From: Cuspidothrix issatschenkoi CHARLIE-1
Lineage (GTDB): Bacteria > Cyanobacteriota > Cyanobacteriia > Cyanobacteriales > Nostocaceae
NCBI RefSeq assembly: GCF_002934005.1
Contig: NZ_PGEM01000024.1
Coordinates: 84,080-116,081 of the forward strand
Reading direction: 5' to 3'
DNA: 32,002 bases
The notes below the pieces were generated by a model. It was not told where the DNA came from. It did no database searches and saw nothing but the letters and a program-made list of their open reading frames with translations. The translations under genes and the position numbers were made by a program. Below are positions 23,842-31,888 of the stretch, piece by piece; within the stretch, counting starts at the first letter, position 1, and each line of letters opens with the position of its first letter.

Positions 23842-23890
23842 TTCTGCCTTCTGCCTTCTGCCTTCTGCCTTCTGCCTTCTGCCTCTTGCC
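23842..23890. repeat. Heptanucleotide tandem array (STRR), TTCTGCC units
   Basis: Six perfect TTCTGCC units (23842-23883) are followed by TCTTGCC and preceded by degenerate heptamers (TGAACTC, TTGAACT, TCTGAAC). The array ends 4 bp before the stop codon of the minus-strand gene at 23894. The gap before it (23628-23841) also contains a region of repeat-type sequence (TTCGATAAGCTCAGTACAAG) and no gene. Confidence 0.9.
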
Positions 23891-23893
23891 CGA

Positions 23894-24274
23894 TCAATAC
23901 TTCCGCCATAGGCGCTCTGCCAAATTGCTAAATCCTGGTAAACGGGAAGATTTACCTTGCAGCACCCGCAAAATTAACCAAACACTGACTGAAAAATAAC
24001 CTGAAGTTAGGAAAGTATTGAGGATTAAAAGACGCAATGTCCAAAAATCAGAAGTTGCTCCAGTTGCTAATAATAGATAACCTAACATCCAGATAAAAGC
24101 TAGAGTAATAGATAAACGGCTAATAGACATTTGTTCCGGGCTACCTTGACGGACATAAAGATTCCAAAGAGAGGGAAAAAAGCCGATAATGGGAATTAGG
24201 TAGAGAATTAGTTGGGTTTTTGAGGTATCTGTATGTTTTAGGGGTGGTTTATCCATATTCGTTGATGTGATCAT
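23894..24274 (-). CDS. Small membrane protein, conserved hypothetical
   Basis: A 126-residue protein with a polar N-terminus (1-20), three hydrophobic helices (about 23-42, 52-75 and 82-107) and a short basic C-terminus (ending AERLWRKY). No catalytic motif and no family recognised. An alternative ATG at codon 7 (24254-24256, MDKPPLKHT) is equally plausible as the start; neither has a clear ribosome binding site. A heptamer array abuts the end of the gene. It is divergent from the AI-2E-type transporter. Transport, assembly or regulatory roles cannot be distinguished from sequence. Confidence 0.65.
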   Translation of the reverse strand: MITSTNMDKPPLKHTDTSKTQLILYLIPIIGFFPSLWNLYVRQGSPEQMSISRLSITLAFIWMLGYLLLATGATSDFWTLRLLILNTFLTSGYFSVSVWLILRVLQGKSSRLPGFSNLAERLWRKY

Positions 24275-24324
24275 AAACTAGAGATGGTAAATAAAATTCA
24301 TTAAGTTAGAGATAATAACAGGAG

Positions 24325-24344
24325 GGGTGAACGGACGTTTGCCC
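24325..24344. repeat. Palindromic repeat, degenerate copy
   Basis: GGGTGAACGGACGTTTGCCC forms an 8-bp stem with two wobble pairs; it is a degenerate relative of the palindromes at 4269 and 18699. It lies between the divergent membrane-protein and transporter genes. Confidence 0.4.
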
Positions 24345-24506
24345 GTAAAGGAGTAAAACTGGCTTGGTGTATAGGTTTCAATTTAGATTCTGTCTCTCTT
24401 GGATCGGCAATCTGCTGTATTATCAATTGCGTATGAACTGCCTAAATTAGAATCATACTCTGTTAGAGAAAAAATCACCTTAGTTCTATAGTGTAATTAC
24501 TTAAAA

Positions 24507-25667
24507 ATGCAGACACGTCAGCTACTTGATTGGTGGCAAACACTGACACCCCTAACGAGATTTTTAGCGATCGCACTCCTCGCTCCTCTGTTAGTTCTCA
24601 ATGGTTGGGCTATTGCCGCAATTTTCGATTATTTTCATTCTCTCATAGTTATTTTAGTCGGAGCTTCCGTACTAGCATTTTTACTCAATTATCCCGTAAG
24701 TTGGATGGAAGCTCACGGAGCTAAACGGGAACAGGTGGCTATTTTAGTCTTCTTGTTAGCTTTATCTATTCTCCTTGCTCTCGGTGTCACCCTGTTTCCC
24801 CTGGCTTTAACTCAAGCTCAACAACTAGTAGCACGTTTACCGGAATTAATTGACTCTGGCCGTTCTCAGTTGATGTTCCTGAATGAAAAAGCCGAAAACG
24901 CAGGTTTACCAATTAATCTCGATGCCTTAGCAGCACAAATTAACGATCGCGTAAAAGGACAACTACAGGCCATAGCAGGACAAGCACTAAATCTAGCTGT
25001 TGTGACTTTAACCAGTTTGCTAGATTTTCTCTTGACAATGGTATTAACCTTTTACCTTTTACAGCATGGCGGCGAACTGTGGCAAAGTTTAGTAGAATGG
25101 CTGCCTTCTAAATTTCGCGCCCCTTTTTCCAAAACAGTCCGCCTCAGCTTTCAAAACTTTTTTATCACCCAATTAATTTTATCAACCTGTATGGCTTCTG
25201 CCCTCATTCCTGCCTTTTTGTGGTTGAAAGTGCCTTTTGGTTTATTATTTGGGTTAACAATCGGAGTTATGGCTCTCATCCCCTTTGGTGGTTCTGTGGG
25301 TATCGCCCTGACAACTTCTTTAGTCTCGCTGCAAGATGTTTCTATGGGGGTGAGAGTATTAATAGCCGCCGTTATTGTGCAGCAAATTCTCGAAAATCTG
25401 ATTGCACCCCGGATTTTAGGTAGTTTTACTGGCTTAAACCCAGTTTGGATTTTAATTTCTGTTTTAACTGGAGCGAGAATTGGCGGACTATTAGGGGTAA
25501 TCGTGGCTGTCCCCTGTGCTGTTGTGATTAAAAGTGTTATTACGGCCATTCGTTCTCCAGTTTTACATCTGGATACAGAAGAATCTTCCCCAGGGGATAT
25601 GGCTGCACCTATAACACCAGAAGCATCTCCGAAAATAGAAGCGAATAATTCTCTGAGTATTTCTTAA
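24507..25667 (+). CDS. AI-2E (PerM) family transporter
   Basis: A 386-residue membrane protein of the AI-2E transporter family (YdiK/TqsA/PerM). There are about seven to eight hydrophobic segments: pairs at about 20-65, one at 78-105, and a block from about 215 to 355 containing MVLTFYLLQHGGELW, then the family hallmark IPFGGSVGIAL and QQILENLIAPRILGSFTGL. The soluble middle (about 110-165) is helical and acidic. The last 35 residues are polar. The substrate is uncertain: members are known as AI-2 exporters or Na+(Li+)/H+ antiporters. The start is ATG with no strong ribosome binding site. It is monocistronic; a 193-bp gap precedes the cation ATPase. Confidence 0.9.
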   Translation: MQTRQLLDWWQTLTPLTRFLAIALLAPLLVLNGWAIAAIFDYFHSLIVILVGASVLAFLLNYPVSWMEAHGAKREQVAILVFLLALSILLALGVTLFPLALTQAQQLVARLPELIDSGRSQLMFLNEKAENAGLPINLDALAAQINDRVKGQLQAIAGQALNLAVVTLTSLLDFLLTMVLTFYLLQHGGELWQSLVEWLPSKFRAPFSKTVRLSFQNFFITQLILSTCMASALIPAFLWLKVPFGLLFGLTIGVMALIPFGGSVGIALTTSLVSLQDVSMGVRVLIAAVIVQQILENLIAPRILGSFTGLNPVWILISVLTGARIGGLLGVIVAVPCAVVIKSVITAIRSPVLHLDTEESSPGDMAAPITPEASPKIEANNSLSIS

Positions 25668-25769
25668 AAAAATCAGTAATGTAACAGTAATACCAGAACA
25701 ATTCAACGCAGATAAACACAGATAAACATGGACAATCAAAATTCAAAACATGATACTTTTAAACAACAT

Positions 25770-25860
25770 CTCGGATATCCTGATTCAGACAAGACCTCAG
25801 ACAGATGAAAAGGTATAGACTTAGCATCTAGAATATCGAAGCCCGATTGATACCGAGAGT
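25770..25860 (+). promoter_or_regulatory. Candidate structured leader of the cation ATPase
   Basis: CTCGGATATC (25770-25779) can pair with GATACCGAG (25849-25857), a 9-bp stem with one bulged A, enclosing about 70 nt. The 3' arm ends three bases before the ATG and contains the only ribosome-binding-like GAG. GATA (25849-25852) can instead pair with TATC (25834-25837) as part of a small hairpin, ATCG/CGAT included. Two exclusive folds over a start codon suggest a possible translational switch. It matches no riboswitch consensus that I recall. Chance pairing remains possible. Confidence 0.35.
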
Positions 25861-28740
25861 ATGAATTCCAACTTTCATATTTGGACGCTGACACCTACAG
25901 ATGTCTACAAGACTCTAACAACTACTCCTCAAGGTATCAGCGAAGCAGAAGCAAACTTAAGATTAAAACAATTCGGTTATAACGAACTTCCTGAACCCCA
26001 AACACGCCCTTTAATTCTCCGTTTTACCGACCAATTAACCCATTTCATGGCCTTGCTGTTGTGGGTAGCGGGAATATTAGCTTTTATTTCCCAAACACCA
26101 GAATTAGGTTGGGCAATTTGGGCAGTAATTTGGATTAATGCTATTTTTAGTTTTTGGCAGGAATATCAAGCGGAAAAAGCTTTATCAGCCCTGAAAAAAA
26201 TCTTACCTTCCCAAGCTAAAGTTTTTCGGGATGGGAAATTATGTATAATTGCTGCCCGTGAGTTAGTTAGCGGCGATGTCATGCAGTTAGAAGAAGGTGA
26301 TAAAATCTCCGCTGATGCCAGACTAATTGAAAGTCAGTCTCTATATGTAGATGCTTCCGTACTCACAGGGGAATCTTTGCCCGTTCCCCGCATTAGTGAA
26401 TCTGTCACCGCCGCAAATATCCATGCTTCAGAAGCTAGTAACTTAGTATTTGCAGGTTCTACCGTGTCCGCTGGTCGAGGTTTGGCAGTAGTCTATGCCA
26501 CAGGCACACATACGGAATTTGGTCAAGTCGCCCATCTTACAGCCAATGTCAAGCGGGAAGCCAGCACTTTAGAAGTGCAGATTTCTAGGGTGGTTCACAT
26601 CATTACCATCATTGCTTTAAGTATGGGGGTGGTGATATTTTTACTCACTAAGTTGCTAGTAGGAATGCAACTCAAAGAAAGTTTCATTTTTGCCATTGGC
26701 ATTATTGTGGCATTTGTTCCCGAAGGTTTATTACCTACTGTCAGTCTAGCCTTAGCCATTGGTGTCAAACGCATGGCCGCTAAGAATGCTTTGGTGCGGC
26801 GTTTGTCTGCGGTGGAAACTCTGAGTGCAACAACTGTTATTTGCACCGATAAAACTGGGACTTTGACTAAAAATGAAATGACTGTCCGCCAATTATGGAT
26901 TCCCAATACTCAAATTAACGTGACTGGGGTGGGTTATGAACCCAAGGGAGAAGTAGAAATTATTACGGAAGAGTTAGGAACCGCAGAGGTGCAGAGAAAT
27001 GAGGGTTTGAGGGATATGTCTCAGGTGCGGTTAATGTTGGCTGGTGCGGCACTTTGTTCTAATGCGCGGTTAAATCATCCCCCTAATTCTCATCAATGGC
27101 AAGTCTTGGGTGATCCTACGGAAGGGGCGTTATTGGTGGCTGCTATTAAGGCGGGGTTGAAGTTGGAGGAGTTGCAACACCAAGCACCAAGGGTTAGGGA
27201 AATTCCTTTTGATTCCCACCGGCGGATGATGACGGTTTTATTAGCAGGTAGTTTGCAGTTAGATAATGTTGAAAATTGCGAGTATGTGATTTTTACTAAG
27301 GGTGCGCCTTTAGATGTGTTGCAGCATTCCCGGTATTTATGGCATCCAGAGGAAAAGCTGGAATTGACGGAAACTCAGCGCGAGGAAGTTGTGGCGGCTA
27401 ATGATCAAATAGCAAGTCAAGGTTATCGTGTATTAGGGGTGGCGACAAGGCAAGGTGGGGGGGAATTAAATCACCTAGATAATAATTTGTTGGAACAGGA
27501 TTTGACTTTTCTGGGGTTGGTGGCGATGATTGATCCACCACGTCCAGAAGTTGCGGATGCGATCGCTCTTTGTCATCGTGCCGGCATTCAAGTTACTATG
27601 ATTACAGGTGATTATGGGTTAACTGCTGCGGCGATCGCTCAACGCATTGGTTTAGCAAATGATAAACCCAGAATTATCACTGGTGAACAATTAGGACACC
27701 TTTCTGATACGCAATTACGGCAAATCATCCACAAGCACAAAACCGGGTTAGTATTTGCCAGAGTCATACCAGAACAGAAACTCAGATTAGTTGAAGCCTA
27801 TAAAACCCTTGGTCATATCGTCGCTGTTACCGGCGATGGTGTTAACGATGCCCCGGCTTTACGGGCTGGAAATATCGGCATAGCCATGGGAATTAGCGGT
27901 ACAGATGTTGCCCGTGAAGCTGCGGATATTGTGCTGATAGATGATAATTTTGCCACTATCGTCTCTGCAATTGAACAGGGTCGGGCGGTGTATCAAAACA
28001 TCCGCAAGTTCATGACTTATATTCTCGCCTCCAACATGGCGGAGTTTTTACCTTTCCTAGCAATGGTGTTTCTAAAAATACCGCCAGCATTAGTAATTTT
28101 ACAAATATTAGCCATTGACTTGGGTACAGATATGCTGCCGGCACTAGCATTAGGGGCAGAAAAACCGGAAACTGGTTCAATGGAGTTACCACCCCGGAAA
28201 AAATCCCAAGCACTGTTAGATTTACCTTTATTGCTCCGTGCTTACTGCCTTTTAGGACTGCTGGAAGGTTTAGCAGGGATGGCAGGATTTTTCTTTGTTT
28301 GGTGGTCAAATGGTTATAACCTTCCGCAATTACAGGCACTCAGTCCTAGTATTTTATCGCACTCAGCTAATGCGGCGACAATGGCCATTTATCACCAAGC
28401 CACGACAATGACTTTAGCGGTAATTGTGGCTTGTCAAGATGGTAACGTTTTTGCTTGTCGTTCGGAACGGTTTTCTATTTTGCGTTTGGGCTTTTTTACT
28501 AACCGTTTAATTTGGGCAGGAATTGGGGTGGAATGGTTATTAATTCTCTCAATTATTTATTCTCCTACTTTGCAAAAAATCTTCTCGACAGCAGCTTTAA
28601 AACCATCATATTTGTTGATGTTATTGTTTTGTCCACCGTTAATTTTAATAGCTGATGAATTAAGAAAGAAAATTGCGAGAAAAGTAAATTATAATTCAAT
28701 ACAGTTAGTTCAGGCAAAGCCAGATAGAGGTAGTTTATAG
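25861..28740 (+). CDS. P2-type cation-transporting ATPase
   Basis: A 959-residue P-type ATPase that pumps cations using ATP. Order: N-terminal cation-ATPase domain (from about residue 10), actuator domain with TGES (about 168-172), phosphorylation motif C-D330-KTGTLT, N-domain with the KGAPL motif, and hinge GDGVNDAP (D659). The TM4 motif is VPEGLLPTV, and TM6 has LAIDLGTDMLPALALG. PEGLL and the LGTDM element are shared with Na+/K+- and H+/K+-type P2C pumps more than with PMR/SERCA Ca2+ pumps, so Na+ or K+ transport is a reasonable guess; a Ca2+ role is not excluded. No beta subunit is present. The start is ATG, with a possible regulatory structure directly upstream. Confidence 0.92.
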   Translation: MNSNFHIWTLTPTDVYKTLTTTPQGISEAEANLRLKQFGYNELPEPQTRPLILRFTDQLTHFMALLLWVAGILAFISQTPELGWAIWAVIWINAIFSFWQEYQAEKALSALKKILPSQAKVFRDGKLCIIAARELVSGDVMQLEEGDKISADARLIESQSLYVDASVLTGESLPVPRISESVTAANIHASEASNLVFAGSTVSAGRGLAVVYATGTHTEFGQVAHLTANVKREASTLEVQISRVVHIITIIALSMGVVIFLLTKLLVGMQLKESFIFAIGIIVAFVPEGLLPTVSLALAIGVKRMAAKNALVRRLSAVETLSATTVICTDKTGTLTKNEMTVRQLWIPNTQINVTGVGYEPKGEVEIITEELGTAEVQRNEGLRDMSQVRLMLAGAALCSNARLNHPPNSHQWQVLGDPTEGALLVAAIKAGLKLEELQHQAPRVREIPFDSHRRMMTVLLAGSLQLDNVENCEYVIFTKGAPLDVLQHSRYLWHPEEKLELTETQREEVVAANDQIASQGYRVLGVATRQGGGELNHLDNNLLEQDLTFLGLVAMIDPPRPEVADAIALCHRAGIQVTMITGDYGLTAAAIAQRIGLANDKPRIITGEQLGHLSDTQLRQIIHKHKTGLVFARVIPEQKLRLVEAYKTLGHIVAVTGDGVNDAPALRAGNIGIAMGISGTDVAREAADIVLIDDNFATIVSAIEQGRAVYQNIRKFMTYILASNMAEFLPFLAMVFLKIPPALVILQILAIDLGTDMLPALALGAEKPETGSMELPPRKKSQALLDLPLLLRAYCLLGLLEGLAGMAGFFFVWWSNGYNLPQLQALSPSILSHSANAATMAIYHQATTMTLAVIVACQDGNVFACRSERFSILRLGFFTNRLIWAGIGVEWLLILSIIYSPTLQKIFSTAALKPSYLLMLLFCPPLILIADELRKKIARKVNYNSIQLVQAKPDRGSL

Positions 28741-28915
28741 CGTTTTTCAAACAATTTGCGCCAAGACTCTATATCGAGTAGATGGTTTAGTTAAAATGGC
28801 ACTTGACTTAATTAATCCTGAATATCTCAAAAACTAGTTTACAAATTACTGCTACTGTACCTTATAAACCCAGAATCTGCTGTAATTAAATATTGACCTC
28901 AAGACTTTGTAAACT

Positions 28916-29650
28916 ATGGCTGAACTACCCAAAACCTTAGAAGATGCGATCGCTCAATCATCGGCAGCGGTAAAATCAGCTTTAGCTGATGGTATCACTC
29001 GCATTCAAGTTGATTTATTATTTCCAGAACTCAAATTCATGACAGTGGCAGAACAGTTTGTCCCCCTGTTTACTGAATATGAATCCCGTCTCAAAGTCTT
29101 CTTTGCTGATGCTGGCGCGGCTGCTTTAGCCCGTCGTGATTGGAAAGATGCACAATTCAAAATTCAAGATATTGGTACAGGACGGGTTGCATCCTTAGAA
29201 AGTAAAATTCAGCCAGAAGATGAAATTTTCCTATTTATCGCCCCCACATCGGTAGAAGTCCCACAATTAGAAAAGCTGTGTGAAATTATAGGCGATCGCC
29301 CCGTCATCATGTTAGTACCTCGCCTAGAAGACTCCAGCGTAGTCGGTATCGGTTATACAGCCAGAGAAACCCGTCGTCGCTTCATCAGCACCATCGAATC
29401 TTGTTACTATATCCGTCCCGTAGACGATCAATCTGCCCTGTTCCGTTGCTATCCTGGATTATGGGAAGTATGGCTAGAAACACAAGGTGAATATCAACAA
29501 GTTGCCGAACTGCCTAAAAAACCCTCCGGTGACGAATTAGACGCAATTCTCATGGGGGGACAAACCCAAAACACCAGCGACACCACACCCACCAAAAAAC
29601 CCAGTGTGTTTAAGAGTTTACAACGATTTATCAAAGCTTTAAGCAATTAG
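28916..29650 (+). CDS. DUF1995 domain protein
   Basis: A 244-residue soluble protein of the DUF1995 family, present in cyanobacteria and plastids; plant LPA3, needed for photosystem II assembly, is a member as far as I recall. The recognisable parts are ITRIQVDLLFPELKFM (about 24-39), DEIFLFIAPTSVEVPQLEKL and RPVIMLVPRLEDSSVVGIGY in a Rossmann-like pattern, and the closing ALFRCYPGLWEVW. The last 40 residues are Pro/Thr-rich and basic. No cofactor motif. It is followed by dnaN 144 bp later on the same strand, but AT-rich repeats and a heptamer array intervene, so co-transcription is uncertain. Confidence 0.88.
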   Translation: MAELPKTLEDAIAQSSAAVKSALADGITRIQVDLLFPELKFMTVAEQFVPLFTEYESRLKVFFADAGAAALARRDWKDAQFKIQDIGTGRVASLESKIQPEDEIFLFIAPTSVEVPQLEKLCEIIGDRPVIMLVPRLEDSSVVGIGYTARETRRRFISTIESCYYIRPVDDQSALFRCYPGLWEVWLETQGEYQQVAELPKKPSGDELDAILMGGQTQNTSDTTPTKKPSVFKSLQRFIKALSN

Positions 29651-29729
29651 GGTAATAACATCACTCGATTTTGGATTTACGATTTTTTCGTCTAAAATCT
29701 AAAATTCCCGGTGATGGGTACAACGGTTA

Positions 29730-29771
29730 TTACCAATTACCCATTACCAATTACCCATTACCAATTATCAA
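29730..29771. repeat. Heptanucleotide tandem array (STRR), TTACCAA/TTACCCA
   Basis: Six 7-bp units alternate: TTACCAA, TTACCCA, TTACCAA, TTACCCA, TTACCAA, TTATCAA, then a degenerate TTCCCCC. The array ends just 23 bp before the dnaN ATG and produces an open but spurious N-terminal extension upstream of dnaN. Confidence 0.9.
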
Positions 29772-29794
29772 TTCCCCCATTATCCAATTTAAAG

Positions 29795-30946
29795 ATGAAA
29801 TTAATTTGTTCTCAAGGTGATCTCAGTAGCAACCTGTCCCTAGTCAGTCGTGCAGTCCCATCCAGACCCACTCACCCAGTCCTGGCTAACATCTTATTAC
29901 AAGCAGATGCCAAAACCAATCAAGTTAGTTTAACCGCCTTTGATCTCAGTTTAGGTATCCGTACCAGTTTTACAGCCGAAGTATTAGAAGGTGGAGAAAT
30001 TGCCCTCCCTGCCAAACTCCTGGTAGACATCACCTCACGCCTACCAGAAGGGGAAATTACCCTTGATAGTCAATTAGGAGATATAGGCGGAGAAGGTATA
30101 ATTGTTACTCTCAAACCCAGAAGCGGCAAGTATCAAGTTCGGGCTATGGGTGCAGAAGAATTTCCCGAATTACCAATTGTGGAAAATGCCGAAGCAATTC
30201 ACCTCACAACTGCGGCACTAATTGAAGGCTTAAAAGGTTCTTTATTTGCCACAAGTTCCGATGAAACCAAGCAAGTTCTCACCGGTGTACATTTAACCCT
30301 CAAACAAGACACCTTAGAATTTGCCGCCACCGACGGACACCGTTTAGCAGTGTTAGAAACCACAAATGAACGTCCTGTAGAGGGTAGCGAACAAGTAGAA
30401 GTAACAGTACCTGCCAAAGCATTACGAGAACTACAACGGATGCTAGGGCAACACGCCAATTCAGAACAAACCGTAGCCGTATATTTAGATCAAGGACAAG
30501 TAGTATTTGCTTGGCAAAATCAACGATTAACCAGCCGCACCTTAGAAGGACAATATCCCGCCTATCGGCAATTAATTCCTCGCCAATTTGAACGCCAAGT
30601 TACATTAGAAAGAAAGCAATTTATCAGCACCTTAGAACGAATTGCAGTGTTAGCAGATCAAAAGAATAATATTGTTAAACTCAGCATTGATAACGAAAAT
30701 CAAGAAATAACCCTATCTTGTGAAGCCCAAGATGTTGGTAGTGGCACAGAATCAATGCCAGCCCAAATATCTGGAGAAAATATAGACATTGCTTTTAACG
30801 TCAAATATCTCATGGAAGGGTTAAAAGAATTACCATCTTCAGAAATTCAAATGCACTTAAATCAGAGTTTAACCCCAGTTATTTTTACTCCCTTGGGTGG
30901 TTTAAAAATGACCTATTTAGCTATGCCTGTACAGTTGAGAAATTAG
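29795..30946 (+). CDS. dnaN: DNA polymerase III beta sliding clamp
   Basis: A 383-residue ring-forming processivity clamp with the three clamp repeats. The N-terminus MKLICSQGDLSSNLSLVSRA and the C-terminal TPLGGLKMTYLAMPVQLRN are characteristic. NILLQADAKTNQVSLTAFDLS, VQEFPELP-like GAEEFPELPIVE (second domain) and the AATDGHRLAVLET strand are all seen. The clamp holds polymerase III and other repair enzymes on DNA. ATG 29795 is chosen because family proteins begin with MKL; the open frame continues upstream to 29711 through a heptamer array, giving a spurious GTG-started extension. No strong ribosome binding site is visible. dnaA is not adjacent; a scattered arrangement is common in cyanobacteria. 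A hairpin follows at 30978. Confidence 0.96.
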   Translation: MKLICSQGDLSSNLSLVSRAVPSRPTHPVLANILLQADAKTNQVSLTAFDLSLGIRTSFTAEVLEGGEIALPAKLLVDITSRLPEGEITLDSQLGDIGGEGIIVTLKPRSGKYQVRAMGAEEFPELPIVENAEAIHLTTAALIEGLKGSLFATSSDETKQVLTGVHLTLKQDTLEFAATDGHRLAVLETTNERPVEGSEQVEVTVPAKALRELQRMLGQHANSEQTVAVYLDQGQVVFAWQNQRLTSRTLEGQYPAYRQLIPRQFERQVTLERKQFISTLERIAVLADQKNNIVKLSIDNENQEITLSCEAQDVGSGTESMPAQISGENIDIAFNVKYLMEGLKELPSSEIQMHLNQSLTPVIFTPLGGLKMTYLAMPVQLRN

Positions 30947-30977
30947 TTTATTCATCCTAAATTTTTCATAGCACAAG

Positions 30978-31006
30978 ATCCCCGATTTCTTGAAGAAATC
31001 GGGGAT
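30978..31006 (+). terminator. Palindromic repeat, probable terminator after dnaN
   Basis: ATCCCCGATTTCT (30978-30990) pairs perfectly with AGAAATCGGGGAT (30994-31006) with a 3-nt loop, 32 bp past the dnaN stop. It is another variant of the GATCCCCGACTTCT family, without a T tract, so termination is inferred only. Confidence 0.55.
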
Positions 31007-31103
31007 ATAACCCCTTCAATTTTCATTGACTTGTATTCAGATTCGAGACTATTCTTATCTCCTCCTAATTCTTCCTCCTGACTCCTAGCCCTCACGAAAA
31101 GAC

Positions 31104-31120
31104 TTTTTCAGCAACCCCTA
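31104..31120. repeat. Possible insertion-element end motif
   Basis: TTTTTCAGCAACCCCTA matches the motif at 88-104 in 15 of 17 positions. It lies in a stretch (about 31090-31200) that is non-coding and repeat-like, with AAACCCCTGATTTTCC downstream. No transposase is present. Confidence 0.25.
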
Positions 31121-31200
31121 ATTAATAAAATAGGGATAAAGCGCAACGCTAAACCCCTGATTTTCCATGTTTCCTAGAACCACTTCTTGATCAAAAAGTC

Positions 31201-31491
31201 TTATTTCAAAATAGCATCATGCTGAGAAAGCAACTTCTCAACTTTTGCTTCTTCAATGCGGGAAGTAATCCTTTTTGTTTCATATAAATCTCTGGTAGTT
31301 TTTGCCAAAGTAAAAGTAGAACCAACAGAAAAAGCTAGACCCATACCCATAAATCCTTTTATCCAATTATCTACAGGTAAATTGACAATCCCAAAGGTAG
31401 TTATAGAAATAGATAAGATAAAAGATGCCCATGTTTGAAAAATCCACGCAGCACTATCTTTTTGTTGATTATATGTTTGCATATTTTTCAC
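31201..31491 (-). CDS. YiaA/YiaB-like two-helix membrane protein
   Basis: A 96-residue protein with two transmembrane helices (about 16-36 and 44-66) and the conserved core WIFQTWASFILSISITTFGI, matching the YiaA/YiaB two-helix domain. The C-terminal 30 residues are charged and helical. The function in any organism is unknown. Two starts are possible: GTG at 31489-31491 (AGGAAG lies 11 bases upstream, a rather long gap) and ATG three codons later at 31480-31482 (MQTYNQQKD). It is a stand-alone gene convergent with dnaN. Confidence 0.85.
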   Translation of the reverse strand: MKNMQTYNQQKDSAAWIFQTWASFILSISITTFGIVNLPVDNWIKGFMGMGLAFSVGSTFTLAKTTRDLYETKRITSRIEEAKVEKLLSQHDAILK

Positions 31492-31615
31492 TTTTTAATT
31501 TACTTCCTACTAACACCATTCTATGTATTAGTAAAAAAATGTCAGGAGTAACTTACCAGTTCCGTAACTGTACTCACTGAAAATCAGGAAAAGAACAGAA
31601 AATACAGAAGTTATG

Positions 31616-31632
31616 GGTACAAAATTTGTACC
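31616..31632. promoter_or_regulatory. Perfect 8-bp inverted repeat around one base
   Basis: GGTACAAA-A-TTTGTACC is a symmetrical 17-mer, 125 bp upstream of the YiaA/B-like start on its minus-strand side. It resembles an operator dyad but could be a chance or repeat-derived palindrome. The remainder of 31492-32002 holds only repeats and no supported gene. Confidence 0.3.
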
Positions 31633-31821
31633 AGTTTTGCAAGTGGCACACAAAAAATCTGTTGTAGGGTGCGTCAGACTGCAGACAAATCAATCATAAT
31701 TTGCATAAAAATGATCATAAGTAAAAGCACTGGTGTGAACCAATGCTTGTATGTGTAATAAATACAAATTTTTAAGTAGGTTGGGTGATATTCCCGACTT
31801 CTTCTTTGATGATGTTAATAA

Positions 31822-31847
31822 ATTAAGTAGTCGTGCAAAATAAATTT
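31822..31847 (+). repeat. Copy of a 26-bp dispersed repeat
   Basis: Reads ATTAAGTAGTCGTGCAAAAT and onward; it is the exact reverse complement of 15434-15459. It lies between half-sites of the CCCGACTTCT repeat (31793-31802 and 31965-31974). Confidence 0.75.
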
Positions 31848-31860
31848 TATATTTTGGAGA

Positions 31861-31888
31861 GGGAACAGGGAACAGGGAACAGGGAACA
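31861..31888. repeat. Heptanucleotide tandem array (STRR), GGGAACA units
   Basis: Four perfect GGGAACA units. On the other strand this is TGTTCCC, the same heptamer family as the TTCCCTG block upstream of folD. No gene was recognised from here to the window end. Confidence 0.9.
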
